A stretch of 64,000 bases of DNA from Coriobacteriaceae bacterium AM113-163 (GTDB lineage: Bacteria; Actinomycetota; Coriobacteriia; Coriobacteriales; Coriobacteriaceae): NCBI GenBank assembly GCA_027673765.1, contig JAQDWB010000007.1, positions 1-64,000 on the forward strand, written 5' to 3'. The notes below the pieces were generated by a model. The model did not search any database, was not told the DNA's origin, and saw nothing but the letters and a program-made list of their open reading frames with translations. How positions within the stretch are numbered: position 1 is the stretch's first letter; every line of letters begins with the position of its first letter. Positions 53,791 through 62,513 of the stretch are shown here, piece after piece. The translations under genes and the position numbers were made by a program.

Positions 53791-54744
53791 ATGGCAACCA
53801 AGTACACCGACGCGCCGCGCACGCGCGTCATGACACCGGCCGCGCTCAACAACGGCGTGCACGAGAACCATTCCATCGGACAGACCATGGCCATCGCGCC
53901 CAAAAAGGGCCTGTTCGATGACATTTCCATTCCCCAGATCATCGCCGGCGCCGCAGCTGCCGCCACGAGCGTGGCGCTTGCTTCAAAGATCGGCATTGCC
54001 GGCTCGGTGATTGGTGCCGCTGTGAGCTCAGTCATCACTGTTGTGTCCTCGCAGGTCTATCGCCACTTTATCTCCGCCAGCGCCGAAGCAATCAAGGGCA
54101 CGCATGCCGCTGTCGACTACCCTACCGGCGCCTACGAGCCCGTTGAGCCCAATGTCGAGGAGCACCTAGGTGGCGCCGCAACCACGCAGGAGATGCGCCA
54201 GGTTGCGGGACGCGCGACCACGGCGCGCGTCGCTCCCAACAGCCTGCGCGCCAAGGCGGCGGCTGAGCGCAGCCAGACGCAAAAGAAGGTCATCGTCTTC
54301 TCGATCGCTATCGCCATCGTCGCGGTCATCGCCTGCGCCGGCGCCATCCTTATCACCACTGCCGGTGAGGGTCTGGGCGAGCGTCCCGAGCCAATCCTGT
54401 CGTCGCGCACGACCGAGAGCGATGCAAATGGCAACACCCAGTCGCAGGATCAGCAGGCACAGACGGACGATACGCAAGACAGTTCTACCTCTGCCAATTC
54501 GTCCTCGAACACCCAAAACCAATCGCAGGGCGTCGATTCCTCTGCGAACAACAGCGGCACGCAATCCGGCACGACTGACTCAAGTCAAACGACTGACGGC
54601 TCTCAACCGAGCACGGGCGACCAGGCGAATGGCAATACACCGAGTACGGGATCTACCGACAACAGCAACACCAACAGCTCGAGCGGAACCGCGTCCGGCA
54701 CGGCATCTGACAGTTCAAGCCAAGGCGCGACATCGGGCAACTAG
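53791..54744 (+). CDS. Membrane protein with Ser/Thr/Asn/Gln-rich tail
   Basis: This 317-aa protein of unknown role has a cytoplasmic-looking start, a Gly/Ala-rich hydrophobic region (about 50-85, IIAGAAAAATSVALASKIGI) and a clear transmembrane helix (about 170-195). An extracellular tail of about 115 residues follows, made mostly of Ser, Thr, Asn, Gln, Gly and Asp. Such tails can be flexible wall-spanning or glycosylated stalks. GGGAGGACCCC precedes the ATG at 53791. A terminator follows. Confidence 0.65.
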   Translation: MATKYTDAPRTRVMTPAALNNGVHENHSIGQTMAIAPKKGLFDDISIPQIIAGAAAAATSVALASKIGIAGSVIGAAVSSVITVVSSQVYRHFISASAEAIKGTHAAVDYPTGAYEPVEPNVEEHLGGAATTQEMRQVAGRATTARVAPNSLRAKAAAERSQTQKKVIVFSIAIAIVAVIACAGAILITTAGEGLGERPEPILSSRTTESDANGNTQSQDQQAQTDDTQDSSTSANSSSNTQNQSQGVDSSANNSGTQSGTTDSSQTTDGSQPSTGDQANGNTPSTGSTDNSNTNSSSGTASGTASDSSSQGATSGN

Positions 54745-54779
54745 GCACATTTGCCTCTCATAGATAACCGACCTGTATA

Positions 54780-54813
54780 ACGGGCGCGAATCGACAGCGG
54801 TTCGCGCCCGTTT
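54780..54813 (+). terminator. Terminator after the Ser/Thr-rich membrane protein
   Basis: ACGGGCGCGAA pairs with TTCGCGCCCGT around a ten-base loop, followed by TT. Confidence 0.65.
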
Positions 54814-54884
54814 GCCTTGGGCGCCGCCATGGCGAGCGCCATGCGATGGTAAGATGCTTTACATGTGTAAAGAGGAGATTTGCC

Positions 54885-56192
54885 ATGAGCAAGACAATAG
54901 TTAGGCCCACGCTTTCACTGGGCAACCACATCTATCTGTATCGCCTGCTGCGCGATGCGATTGGATGCGGCAAGCAAACGTTTATGACGCAGGTCGAAGA
55001 GGCGCTCGCCGCTGGCGACATGACCGCTTATGACCTGGGCTTCGAATCCACGCGCGAGCTGCTCGAAGAGCTTGACGACTGCATTAAGCTGACCGTCTTT
55101 AAGGGCGGTCACCTGTATGCCACCGTCATCGCCAACGAGGCCTGGGATGCCGCCCTTGCCAAGGGCGAGGACAAGCCCAAGACCGCCAAGGGCGCTAAGC
55201 AGTCCTACAAAAAGAAAAAGCGCGGTGAGAAGGACCTCAAGGCTGTGCGCCCCAAGCACGTTAAGCGTCCCGAACCAGAAGCCGCGGTTGAAGCTGTGCC
55301 GGAGCCCGAGCCCGAGACAGAGATCGAAGTCGCTATTGAGGTGGCAGCGGAAGCCGAAACCGAAATCGCCGCCATGACCGATCCCGAAGTCATGCCAGAG
55401 CAGGAAGCCGCTGTGGAGCTCAACGAGGCATCCAAGTCGACAACCGAAGAGGCGGCTGGCCAGCCCGAGGCGCCCGTGTTCCAGAACCACGATGCCTTTG
55501 GCGACAACACCGAGGACAATCAGTCCGACGAGCTCGCGGATCAAGATGCTGCCGAGGCAACACCGGAGCCCGAGGCGCCCCAGCCTGCCATCTCGCTCAC
55601 GGTTGTCTACGACCCCGAGAACGCCAACGCCGGCATCACCACCATGGTATCCACGCCGGTCGAGGCCAAGCCGAACGTCGAGGCAGAGGACACTCCGCAG
55701 GCCGATGCCAAAACCGGGACCGAAGACACGTCCATCTCCGTGGAACCGACAGATTCCATAGCTAAGCCAGAAGCGGCATCTGAGTCTGCACCTGTCATTG
55801 AGTCCGCATCCGCACCCGCCTGTGACCAGGCTCCCACACCTGCACCGACTCCGGTCCCCAATTCAGCACCGGCCCCCGCTCCCGCAGCACCGACCATCCC
55901 CGGGGACTTCCCCATCGATTTCGCGACCGAGGTCTTCTGCCCTAGCCCGCTGCTGCACCAGCTGTCGACTTATCTCCCCTACGGCGCTGACACCCTCGGC
56001 ATCGTCGGCGAGTACTACTGGATCGCTCGCGAGCGCGGTACCATCGAGGCCGGCCGTAACCGCGCGTGCTTCCCCCTGCGCTACACACAGGCCGGCAAAC
56101 GCCACGAAGTCACCGTACGCATTCGCCGCAACACCACCGGCGGCCTCGGAGCCACCTGGACCGTCGACAAGGTTGAAGAATCCAACGAATAG
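54885..56192 (+). CDS. Two-domain protein of unknown function with acidic Pro/Glu/Ala linker
   Basis: This 435-aa protein has a compact N-terminal part (about 1-85; YRLLRDAIGCGKQTFMTQVE, LGFESTRELLEELDDCIKL). It faintly resembles OST-HTH/LOTUS RNA-binding domains. A Lys-rich patch (KKKKRGEKD) follows, then a long acidic, Pro/Ala-rich disordered linker (about 125-345). A conserved-looking C-terminal domain of about 90 residues ends it (FCPSPLLHQLSTYLPYGADT, GEYYWIARERGTIEAGRN). AGAGGAG precedes the ATG at 54885. No catalytic residues are obvious. The LOTUS resemblance is by eye only. Confidence 0.65.
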   Translation: MSKTIVRPTLSLGNHIYLYRLLRDAIGCGKQTFMTQVEEALAAGDMTAYDLGFESTRELLEELDDCIKLTVFKGGHLYATVIANEAWDAALAKGEDKPKTAKGAKQSYKKKKRGEKDLKAVRPKHVKRPEPEAAVEAVPEPEPETEIEVAIEVAAEAETEIAAMTDPEVMPEQEAAVELNEASKSTTEEAAGQPEAPVFQNHDAFGDNTEDNQSDELADQDAAEATPEPEAPQPAISLTVVYDPENANAGITTMVSTPVEAKPNVEAEDTPQADAKTGTEDTSISVEPTDSIAKPEAASESAPVIESASAPACDQAPTPAPTPVPNSAPAPAPAAPTIPGDFPIDFATEVFCPSPLLHQLSTYLPYGADTLGIVGEYYWIARERGTIEAGRNRACFPLRYTQAGKRHEVTVRIRRNTTGGLGATWTVDKVEESNE

Positions 56193-56193
56193 C

Positions 56194-56236
56194 AAAACGC
56201 GGCGAACGTCACAAAAACGTTCGCCGCGTTTTTTTA
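56194..56236 (+). terminator. Strong terminator
   Basis: AAAACGCGGCGAACG pairs with CGTTCGCCGCGTTTT and is followed by further T residues. Confidence 0.88.
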
Positions 56237-56261
56237 TTTTCCCAGGTTGAGCATAAGTTCG

Positions 56262-56290
56262 TGTGACAAAGGGGCTGTCCCTTTGCCACA
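56262..56290. repeat. Short intergenic palindrome with GGGACAG core
   Basis: TGTGACAAAGGG (56262-56273) and CCCTTTGCCACA (56279-56290) pair with one mismatch. The minus strand reads AAAGGGACAGCCCC between them, a partial match to the cores at 32057 and 45974. Confidence 0.6.
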
Positions 56291-56295
56291 TCAAA

Positions 56296-57975
56296 CTAGT
56301 CCCTGGTAAGTTTCCTGTGGATACGATGCGGCTGGGCTGCGTCCTCGCCCAGGCGCTCGATGCGGTTGGCCTGATAGGCCTCGAAGTTGCCCTCGAACCA
56401 ATACCAGTTGCCCGGATTCTCGTCGGTGCCCTCCCACGCCAGAATGTGCGTGGCGACGCGGTCCAGGAACATACGGTCGTGGCTAATGACCACCGAGCAG
56501 CCCGGGAACTCGAGCAGCGCCGCCTCGAGCGAGGACAGCGTCTCGACGTCGAGGTCGTTCGTGGGCTCGTCGAGGAGCAGCAGGTTGCCGCCCTGCTTGA
56601 GCGTAAGCGCCAAGTTCAGACGGTTGCGCTCGCCACCGGAGAGTACGCCAGCGCGCTTCTGCTGGTCCTGGCCCTTAAAGCCAAAGCTCGCCACATAAGC
56701 GCGGCTCGGAACCTCGGTCTCGCCGACCATCATGTGGTCCAGGCCATCCGAGACGACCTCCCACAGGTTCTTGTCGGGGTCGATGCCGGAACGGTTCTGG
56801 TCGACGTAAGAAATCTTGACGGTCTCGCCCACCTCGAGCTCGCCCGAAGTCAGCGGCTCCAGGCCCACAATCGTCTTGAACAGCGTGGTCTTACCGACAC
56901 CGTTGGGGCCGATAACGCCCACAATGCCGTTGCGCGGCAGGGTGAACGAAAGGTCATCGATGAGCACGCGGCCATCGAACTCCTTGTGCAGATGATGGGC
57001 CTCGAGCACCTTGTTGCCCAGACGCGGGCCCACGGGGATGCGGATGTCGGTCCAGTCGAGCTTCTGGCTGGCGCGGGCCTCGGCCTCCATCTCCTCGTAG
57101 CGAGCCAGGCGGGCCTTGTTCTTGGCCTGACGAGCCTTGGGCGAGCTGCGTACCCACTCGAGCTCGGCCTCCATGCGCTTGGCGAGCTTGGCATCGCGGT
57201 TGCCCTGCGCCTCGATACGGGCGGCCTTGGTCTCCAGATACGTGGAGTAGTTGCCCTTGTAGGGATAAAGGTGGCCGCGGTCGACCTCGCAGATCCACTC
57301 GGCGACGTTATCCAGGAAGTAGCGATCGTGCGTGACGGCAAGGACCGCACCTTGGTAGTTGTGCAGGAAGTGCTCGAGCCACAGGATCGACTCAGCGTCC
57401 AGGTGGTTCGTGGGCTCGTCGAGCAGCAGCAGGTCGGGAGCCTCGAGCAGCAGCTTGCACAGGGCCACACGGCGGCGCTCGCCGCCGGAAAGCACGTTGA
57501 CCGGCATGTCGGAATCGGGCAGCTGCAGGGCGTCCATGGCCTGGCCGAGTTTGGAATCGATATCCCAGCCGTCGGCGGCGTCAATCTCGTCCTGGAGCTT
57601 GCCCATCTCTGCCATGAGGGCGTCCATGTCGCAGTCCGGGTCACACATCTCCTCGCCGATCTTATTGAAGCGATCGACCTTGGCGATCATGTCGCCAAAC
57701 GCCATGCGCACGTTCTCGATGACGGTCTTGTCGTCGTCGAGCGGCGGCTCCTGCTGCAGGATACCCACGGTATAGCCGGGGGTGAGCCTGGCATCGCCGT
57801 TGGAGACCTCCTCAATGCCGGCCATAATCTTGAGCAGGGTCGACTTGCCCATGCCGTTGGGGCCCACGACACCGATCTTGGCACCGGGGTAGAAGCTCAG
57901 GGTCACGTCGTCAAGGATTACCTTGTCGCCATGGGCCTTGCGAGCCTGATACATCTGGTAGATAAACTCTGCCAT
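56296..57975 (-). CDS. ettA: Energy-dependent translational throttle protein EttA (ABC-F)
   Basis: This soluble ABC-F ATPase binds the ribosome E site and tunes early elongation to energy state. The 559-aa protein has domain 1 (GPNGMGKSTLLKIMAGIEE, VLSGGERRRVALCKLLLE, LLLDEPTNHLDAESILWLE), the linker region with VRSSPKARQAKNKARLARYEE, and domain 2 (GPNGVGKTTLFKTI, VLSGGERNRLNLALTLKQGG). The linker and DEPTNDLDVETLSSLEAALL fit EttA rather than the antibiotic-resistance ABC-F proteins. Length is normal. Confidence 0.95.
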   Translation of the reverse strand: MAEFIYQMYQARKAHGDKVILDDVTLSFYPGAKIGVVGPNGMGKSTLLKIMAGIEEVSNGDARLTPGYTVGILQQEPPLDDDKTVIENVRMAFGDMIAKVDRFNKIGEEMCDPDCDMDALMAEMGKLQDEIDAADGWDIDSKLGQAMDALQLPDSDMPVNVLSGGERRRVALCKLLLEAPDLLLLDEPTNHLDAESILWLEHFLHNYQGAVLAVTHDRYFLDNVAEWICEVDRGHLYPYKGNYSTYLETKAARIEAQGNRDAKLAKRMEAELEWVRSSPKARQAKNKARLARYEEMEAEARASQKLDWTDIRIPVGPRLGNKVLEAHHLHKEFDGRVLIDDLSFTLPRNGIVGVIGPNGVGKTTLFKTIVGLEPLTSGELEVGETVKISYVDQNRSGIDPDKNLWEVVSDGLDHMMVGETEVPSRAYVASFGFKGQDQQKRAGVLSGGERNRLNLALTLKQGGNLLLLDEPTNDLDVETLSSLEAALLEFPGCSVVISHDRMFLDRVATHILAWEGTDENPGNWYWFEGNFEAYQANRIERLGEDAAQPHRIHRKLTRD

Positions 57976-58159
57976 TTGCCTGTTTTATCCTTTCTACCTG
58001 CTGTTTCCCTATTCTTGATTCGCTTTAGTGGAAACGAAATGAGGAAACCAGCTCTGAAACTTAACGAAAAAGGGGCATGGTTGCCCACACCCCCTAATAC
58101 TACCTGGGAAAAGTCCCCCTTAACACACTATGAACTGCGTACGCTAGTTTTCCGCAACC

Positions 58160-58864
58160 TTAACGAGCGGCTCGCTGCGATTTGCGCCACAGCAGATACG
58201 AATAGACGTAGGCAGCTCCAGCTGAACCAAACGCCAGAACCGCAATCACCGCGGCGACGACTTCACTCGAAAGCACGCTACCCGCCACGCCCATCACAAT
58301 CAAACCAACACCCAGCACCATAAAGCAGGCGCCGCCAAAACGCTGCGTACGGCGCCAGTTCTCGGGATCGGCAAGCGCCCAAGGCGTCTTGATACCGAGC
58401 GTATAGTTCTGCTTCACACGCGGCAAGTAGTTGCCTACGCCGATGAACAGCAAACCGATAGCACCGGAAATCAGCACGTTGACCGAACCGACCGCCGGCA
58501 CCACGCCCCAGACCGTAAGCTCACCCAACCAGCTTATGGCACACATGAACAAGGTGAAGGCGATTACGAAGCCCTGATAGAACTTGCCCGAGGTTCGATA
58601 TGCCTCACCTTTGGGGTCAATGCGTGGCACCACGTAGAACATTGCAAGAAGTGCCAGAGGCAGCACGCCGAGCGCGGAGGCCATCCAGCTAGGGCCCCAA
58701 CCGTCGACGGCGCCGTTCGCTCCCCAGTGCGTGGGAATCTGTGCAGGCAAGCTCGGCATCACCATAAGGTGCGCCGCGACATTAATAGCGCAGACCACAA
58801 CAAGCATGGCCCATACACGCGGCGATACCCCCGTGGCGTGAATGCCCTTGTTTTCGTTATTCAT
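58160..58864 (-). CDS. sdpI: SdpI-family membrane protein
   Basis: This 234-aa protein has about six hydrophobic segments. An N-terminal DUF1648-like half carries PAQIPTHWGANGAVDGWGP. The SdpI half has GNYLPRVKQNYTLGIKTPWAL and PENWRRTQRFGG. In Bacillus, SdpI protects against the SdpC toxin and signals to the autorepressor SdpR. Here the ATG overlaps the stop of an SdpR-like ArsR gene (ATGAATAA), the same operon order. No toxin gene is in the window, so it may be orphan immunity or an envelope sensor. Confidence 0.87.
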   Translation of the reverse strand: MNNENKGIHATGVSPRVWAMLVVVCAINVAAHLMVMPSLPAQIPTHWGANGAVDGWGPSWMASALGVLPLALLAMFYVVPRIDPKGEAYRTSGKFYQGFVIAFTLFMCAISWLGELTVWGVVPAVGSVNVLISGAIGLLFIGVGNYLPRVKQNYTLGIKTPWALADPENWRRTQRFGGACFMVLGVGLIVMGVAGSVLSSEVVAAVIAVLAFGSAGAAYVYSYLLWRKSQRAAR

Positions 58865-59135
58865 CCTCATCACCTTCAGTGTCTGTAAAGCCCATAAACC
58901 AGCCAATCAAGTCCTGCATGACGGTGGTGTTTAAGCTGTAAACGATGTTTTGGCCATGGCGCTCGTCGGTCACCAGCCCGGCGTTTTTGAGCGTCGCCAA
59001 ATGATGGCTCAATGACGGCTTGCTGATGTCAAAATGCTCGGCAAGCTCCCCGGCCGTACAATTGCCCTCGCGCAGTAGTTCCAAAATGTGACGCCGTGTA
59101 GGATCGGCCAGCGCTTTAAAACCCTCTCCCGGCAT
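58857..59135 (-). CDS. sdpR: ArsR-family repressor, SdpR type
   Basis: This 92-aa winged-helix repressor has FKALADPTRRHILELLREGN, then AEHFDISKPSLSHHLATLKN as recognition helix and GQNIVYSLNTTVMQDLIGWF, close to Bacillus SdpR. It lacks the ArsR metal-binding Cys motif. GGAGG precedes the ATG at 59135. An inverted repeat overlaps its promoter, fitting autorepression, and it overlaps sdpI by eight bases. Confidence 0.9.
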   Translation of the reverse strand: MPGEGFKALADPTRRHILELLREGNCTAGELAEHFDISKPSLSHHLATLKNAGLVTDERHGQNIVYSLNTTVMQDLIGWFMGFTDTEGDEDE

Positions 59136-59169
59136 AAGACCTCCTCTCAGCACCCCACATGACGCGCAC

Positions 59170-59207
59170 ACTATACTCGATATTTAGATGTTTGTCTAAC
59201 TATCTAA
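59170..59207 (-). promoter_or_regulatory. sdpRI promoter with overlapping operator
   Basis: On the minus strand TTAGAC (59199-59194) and TATAGT (59175-59170) are 18 bp apart, a good promoter. TTAGAT/ATCTAA (59184-59189, 59202-59207) is an inverted repeat around 12 bp that straddles the -35, a likely SdpR operator. Confidence 0.6.
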
Positions 59208-59314
59208 TCGAAATGCTTCAAACCACATCAAAGTAAGCGCCATCGCAACCTATGGGCGATTACCTATAATGGCGATAGCCAAAACACGATTTGCTTCCCC
59301 ATCGGAGGATGTCT

Positions 59315-60112
59315 ATGACCGAAACCACAGCCGCAACTCCCAACGAGACACGCGACACCAAGCTCGAGATCATCATGGGCCGCGAGGCACTCGACAAGCT
59401 CGCCAACGCCACGGTGCTGATACTCGGCTGTGGAGGCGTGGGCTCCAACTGCTGCGAGGCACTTGCCCGCGGCGGCATCGGTCATTTTGTGATTCTGGAC
59501 AAGGATATCGTCGCGCCCAGCAATATCAATCGACAGGCCATCGCCTTTCATAGCACCATCGGCAAGCGCAAGGTGGACGTGATGGAAGCCATGATCAACG
59601 ACATCAATCCCGCTGCCACCGTTATCAAGCGCACCGAATACCTGCTGAGCGACAACATCGATGATTTCTTCGCGAGCGTTTTGGAGCAGACGGGTGGCAA
59701 GCTCGACTACGTCGTCGACGCCATCGACACCATCTCGGCCAAGCTCACCATTGCCAAATATGCTCAGGACCACGACATCCGTTTGGTCAGTTCCATGGGC
59801 GGGGCCAACAAGCTCCATCCCGAGTGCCTCCGCTTTGCCGACATCTTCGATACGGTACGTGATCCCATGAGCCGCATTATGCGCAAAGAATGTAAGAAGC
59901 GCGGAATCAAGAGCCTGCACGTGCTGTTTAGCTGCGAGGAATCGGTTAAAACCCAACCCCGCGACCCTTCCAACATCCACGAGCGCACCGAGCTGGGAAC
60001 TGCCAGTTTTATGCCGCCCATCATGGGTCAGATGATTGCCGGCGAGGTTATCCGCCAGATCAGCGGGCGCGGGTGCGAGCGCGTGCGCGCCGATGGCCAG
60101 CGCTTGGACTAG
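59315..60112 (+). CDS. tcdA: tRNA threonylcarbamoyladenosine dehydratase
   Basis: This ThiF/E1-like ATP-dependent enzyme cyclises t6A37 in tRNA. The 265-aa protein has the nucleotide-binding VLILGCGGVGSNCCEALARGG and DKDIVAPSNINRQAIA. YVVDAIDTISAKLTI and SSMGGANKLHPECLR follow, as in TcdA/CsdL. GGAGGATGTCT precedes the ATG at 59315, chosen over the upstream ATG codons. The TatD-like gene starts 14 bp after its stop. Confidence 0.92.
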   Translation: MTETTAATPNETRDTKLEIIMGREALDKLANATVLILGCGGVGSNCCEALARGGIGHFVILDKDIVAPSNINRQAIAFHSTIGKRKVDVMEAMINDINPAATVIKRTEYLLSDNIDDFFASVLEQTGGKLDYVVDAIDTISAKLTIAKYAQDHDIRLVSSMGGANKLHPECLRFADIFDTVRDPMSRIMRKECKKRGIKSLHVLFSCEESVKTQPRDPSNIHERTELGTASFMPPIMGQMIAGEVIRQISGRGCERVRADGQRLD

Positions 60113-60126
60113 CAGGATGCCCTGCG

Positions 60127-60909
60127 ATGGAACCGCGATTCTTTGACACGCATTGTCATCTTGATTTGATGCTCAGCCCCGATGCTGCAGCCAGTGAGTC
60201 GGCGGCGTTGGGTCTGGGGCTCTTTGACTGCGGGGTCGACCCACGCGACTTCGCGGCAGCAAAAAAGCGGGCCAGCCGATACCCAAACATTATCGCGGGC
60301 GCCGGCCTCCATCCCTGGTGGCTCGCCGACGGCCGCTGCGGTCCTGCCGAAGTCAATCTGCTTTGCGAAGTTGCTGACCAAGAGCACTATATCGGCGAAG
60401 TCGGACTCGACTTTTCCGCGCGCTTTGCTGGAAGTGAGCTGCTACAAATACAGACACTTAACCGGCTCTGCGATACACTCGTGCAGCATCCTCTTACCGG
60501 GCGCGTGATATCAATTCACGCCGTTCGTTCAGCGGGAGCCGTACTGGACGTCCTCGAATCGCATGGACTACTCATCCCAAACTCCGACTCCCCCGTTATC
60601 ATCTTCCACTGGTTTAGCGGCACTTCGGACGAACTCGTCCGCGCGCGTAATGCGAGCTGTAATTTTTCCGTCAACGAACGCATGCTTGCGTCTAAACGTG
60701 GACGTGAATATGCCCGACAGATTCCACTCGACCGTCTACTGCTCGAGACCGATGCGCCGGCCGAGCCAAACACAGAAACAAGCGCGCAGTCGCTCATCAG
60801 ATCGCTCACAAGGACCTCGGAACACATCGCCTCACTCAAAAACTGTGACATAAAGCGCATCGAATCGGCAGTTTTAGCAAATGCGCACTCTGTATTTGAC
60901 CTTCGCTAA
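60127..60909 (+). CDS. TatD-family metal-dependent hydrolase
   Basis: This 260-aa TIM-barrel hydrolase is of the TatD DNase group. Metal ligands are visible in FFDTHCHLDLML, YIGEVGLDFS, a central VISIHAVRSAG and LLLETDAPAEPN. The HWFSG segment is also typical. It is probably a deoxyribonuclease or RNA-processing nuclease. The ATG at 60127 follows AGGA; the longer frame from 60073 overlaps tcdA and is less likely. The gene is probably co-transcribed with tcdA. Confidence 0.88.
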   Translation: MEPRFFDTHCHLDLMLSPDAAASESAALGLGLFDCGVDPRDFAAAKKRASRYPNIIAGAGLHPWWLADGRCGPAEVNLLCEVADQEHYIGEVGLDFSARFAGSELLQIQTLNRLCDTLVQHPLTGRVISIHAVRSAGAVLDVLESHGLLIPNSDSPVIIFHWFSGTSDELVRARNASCNFSVNERMLASKRGREYARQIPLDRLLLETDAPAEPNTETSAQSLIRSLTRTSEHIASLKNCDIKRIESAVLANAHSVFDLR

Positions 60910-60920
60910 CCCCTGTGGGC

Positions 60921-60961
60921 AAAAAATGCCAAGGGACATGCGAATCACACAACGCAGTCCC
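60921..60961 (-). terminator. Terminator of the FGGY kinase operon
   Basis: GGGAC.GCG pairs with CGC.GTCCC, and six U follow a few bases later on the minus strand. It also separates the converging TatD-like gene. Confidence 0.5.
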
Positions 60962-60989
60962 TATTGGAAGGCAGTACAATTCGGCAGCA

Positions 60990-62507
60990 TTACACCAATT
61001 CGTGCATGAGATCACAGTTGCGTGCATACAATTCGTCAAAGATATGACGACGCGACGCATATAACTCGTGGGCAGCCATATCGGGCACGATTGTTTGCGC
61101 AACGCCAAGGACTTGGGCGAGTTCATCCCATGATGCATAGGCGCCACCTGCGAGAGCTGCCATGATGGCATCACCGAAGCATGCGCCCACCGTAACCTTG
61201 GCAACCGAGACCTCGCGCCCGCATACGTCGGCGATAGCCTGCATCCAAACTGGATTCTTGGTTCCACCTCCGACAAGCATAATGCGCCCAATTGGCAGTC
61301 CATGCTCTCGCTCGATAATGTCGACATGGGATGCAACGGTATACGCGACGCCTTCCAAGGCGGCGCGAACCATATGGGCTCGCGTATGCCTTCCGGTCAG
61401 GCCAAAGAAGACGCCACGCGCCTCGGGATCGTTGAGCGGAGTACGCTCCCCCGCAAAGTACGGCAGACACACGAGCCCATCGGCACCCGGCGCCACATCG
61501 GCGGCATCATGCGCCATAACCGAATATGCATCGGGGCCACCGTGGCCCTCGGCCTCCACGGCGTCGCGATACAGCTCTTGGCGCAACCACGATGTGAGCG
61601 CACCCGCCGTATTGGTCCCCGCGCAGATCCCGTAAGTTCCGGGAATGATGAACGTCCCTGGCCACAGGCGGGCATCATCGACCATATGATCAGCTAGGTA
61701 GATGAAATACGCCGTGCTCCCCAACTGAACCATCATATCGCCGGGACGAAATACACCCGTCGAAATGGCCTCGGCACCAGAGTCGCCCGTTCCCACTAAG
61801 ACAGGTGTCCCTGCCGCGAGCCCCGTCGCCTCAGCCGCACACTGCGTAATCACCCCGGCAATATCGGTAGCCGACATTACCTCCGCCATCTGGTCAGGCC
61901 GGCAGAAACGAGCACATTCCCGAGCATCAACCTTCCAAGTGTAGCGGTCATATAGGGGAAGAAAATCCTCCGCTAAATAACGGTCCACCGTAAAACGCCC
62001 CGTCAACTTTGCGCATAGAAACGATGACGCCGTCAGGAACTTCGCGGCACGTTCGTGCACCTCGGGCATATTCTGCTTAAACCACAAGATCTTGGGAGCA
62101 ATATCTGATGAGCAGGGATCGTGCCCGAAAAGTTCGCGTGCGCGACCTGACCCATATTCGGAAAGGAGCTCGTCAATCTGCGGCTTCGAACGTGCATCGA
62201 CTCCATACAAAATCGCGGGCGCCAGCGCGTTGCACTCGGTATCGACCGGCACACAGTCGCAACCCAATGCGGAAAGGCCCACGCATCCGATCTGCGCCGC
62301 GTTAACCCCCGATCGCATCACCAGCTCGCGCGACAAGCGGCAAAAATCGCCCCACCAAACTGCCTCAGCATCATGCTGGTACCATCCATCACACGGGTTG
62401 TCCGTCTCATGTCCACAAGAGGCTTGGCAAACGATGTTGCATCGATCATCGATTAAAACGCCTTTAGAGGCGCTTGTCCCAATATCAATACCCAGATAGA
62501 GCGCCAT
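60990..62507 (-). CDS. FGGY-family carbohydrate kinase
   Basis: This 505-aa sugar or polyol kinase starts LYLGIDIGTSASKGVLIDD and has the xylulokinase-like GDSGAEAISTGV. The C-terminal FGGY signature is MLVGGGTKNPVWMQAIADV and the tail DAIMAALAGGAYASW. Xylulokinase is the closest named type, but the N-terminal substrate loop does not settle the sugar. It lies six bases after a BtpA/SgcQ gene and is the last visible gene of a catabolic operon. Confidence 0.87.
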   Translation of the reverse strand: MALYLGIDIGTSASKGVLIDDRCNIVCQASCGHETDNPCDGWYQHDAEAVWWGDFCRLSRELVMRSGVNAAQIGCVGLSALGCDCVPVDTECNALAPAILYGVDARSKPQIDELLSEYGSGRARELFGHDPCSSDIAPKILWFKQNMPEVHERAAKFLTASSFLCAKLTGRFTVDRYLAEDFLPLYDRYTWKVDARECARFCRPDQMAEVMSATDIAGVITQCAAEATGLAAGTPVLVGTGDSGAEAISTGVFRPGDMMVQLGSTAYFIYLADHMVDDARLWPGTFIIPGTYGICAGTNTAGALTSWLRQELYRDAVEAEGHGGPDAYSVMAHDAADVAPGADGLVCLPYFAGERTPLNDPEARGVFFGLTGRHTRAHMVRAALEGVAYTVASHVDIIEREHGLPIGRIMLVGGGTKNPVWMQAIADVCGREVSVAKVTVGACFGDAIMAALAGGAYASWDELAQVLGVAQTIVPDMAAHELYASRRHIFDELYARNCDLMHELV

Positions 62508-62513
62508 AGGTGC

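Noticed and set aside
56263..58323. 686-codon plus-strand open frame
   Set aside because: It lies opposite ettA, whose ABC motifs are unmistakable. The antisense frame is a codon-bias shadow.
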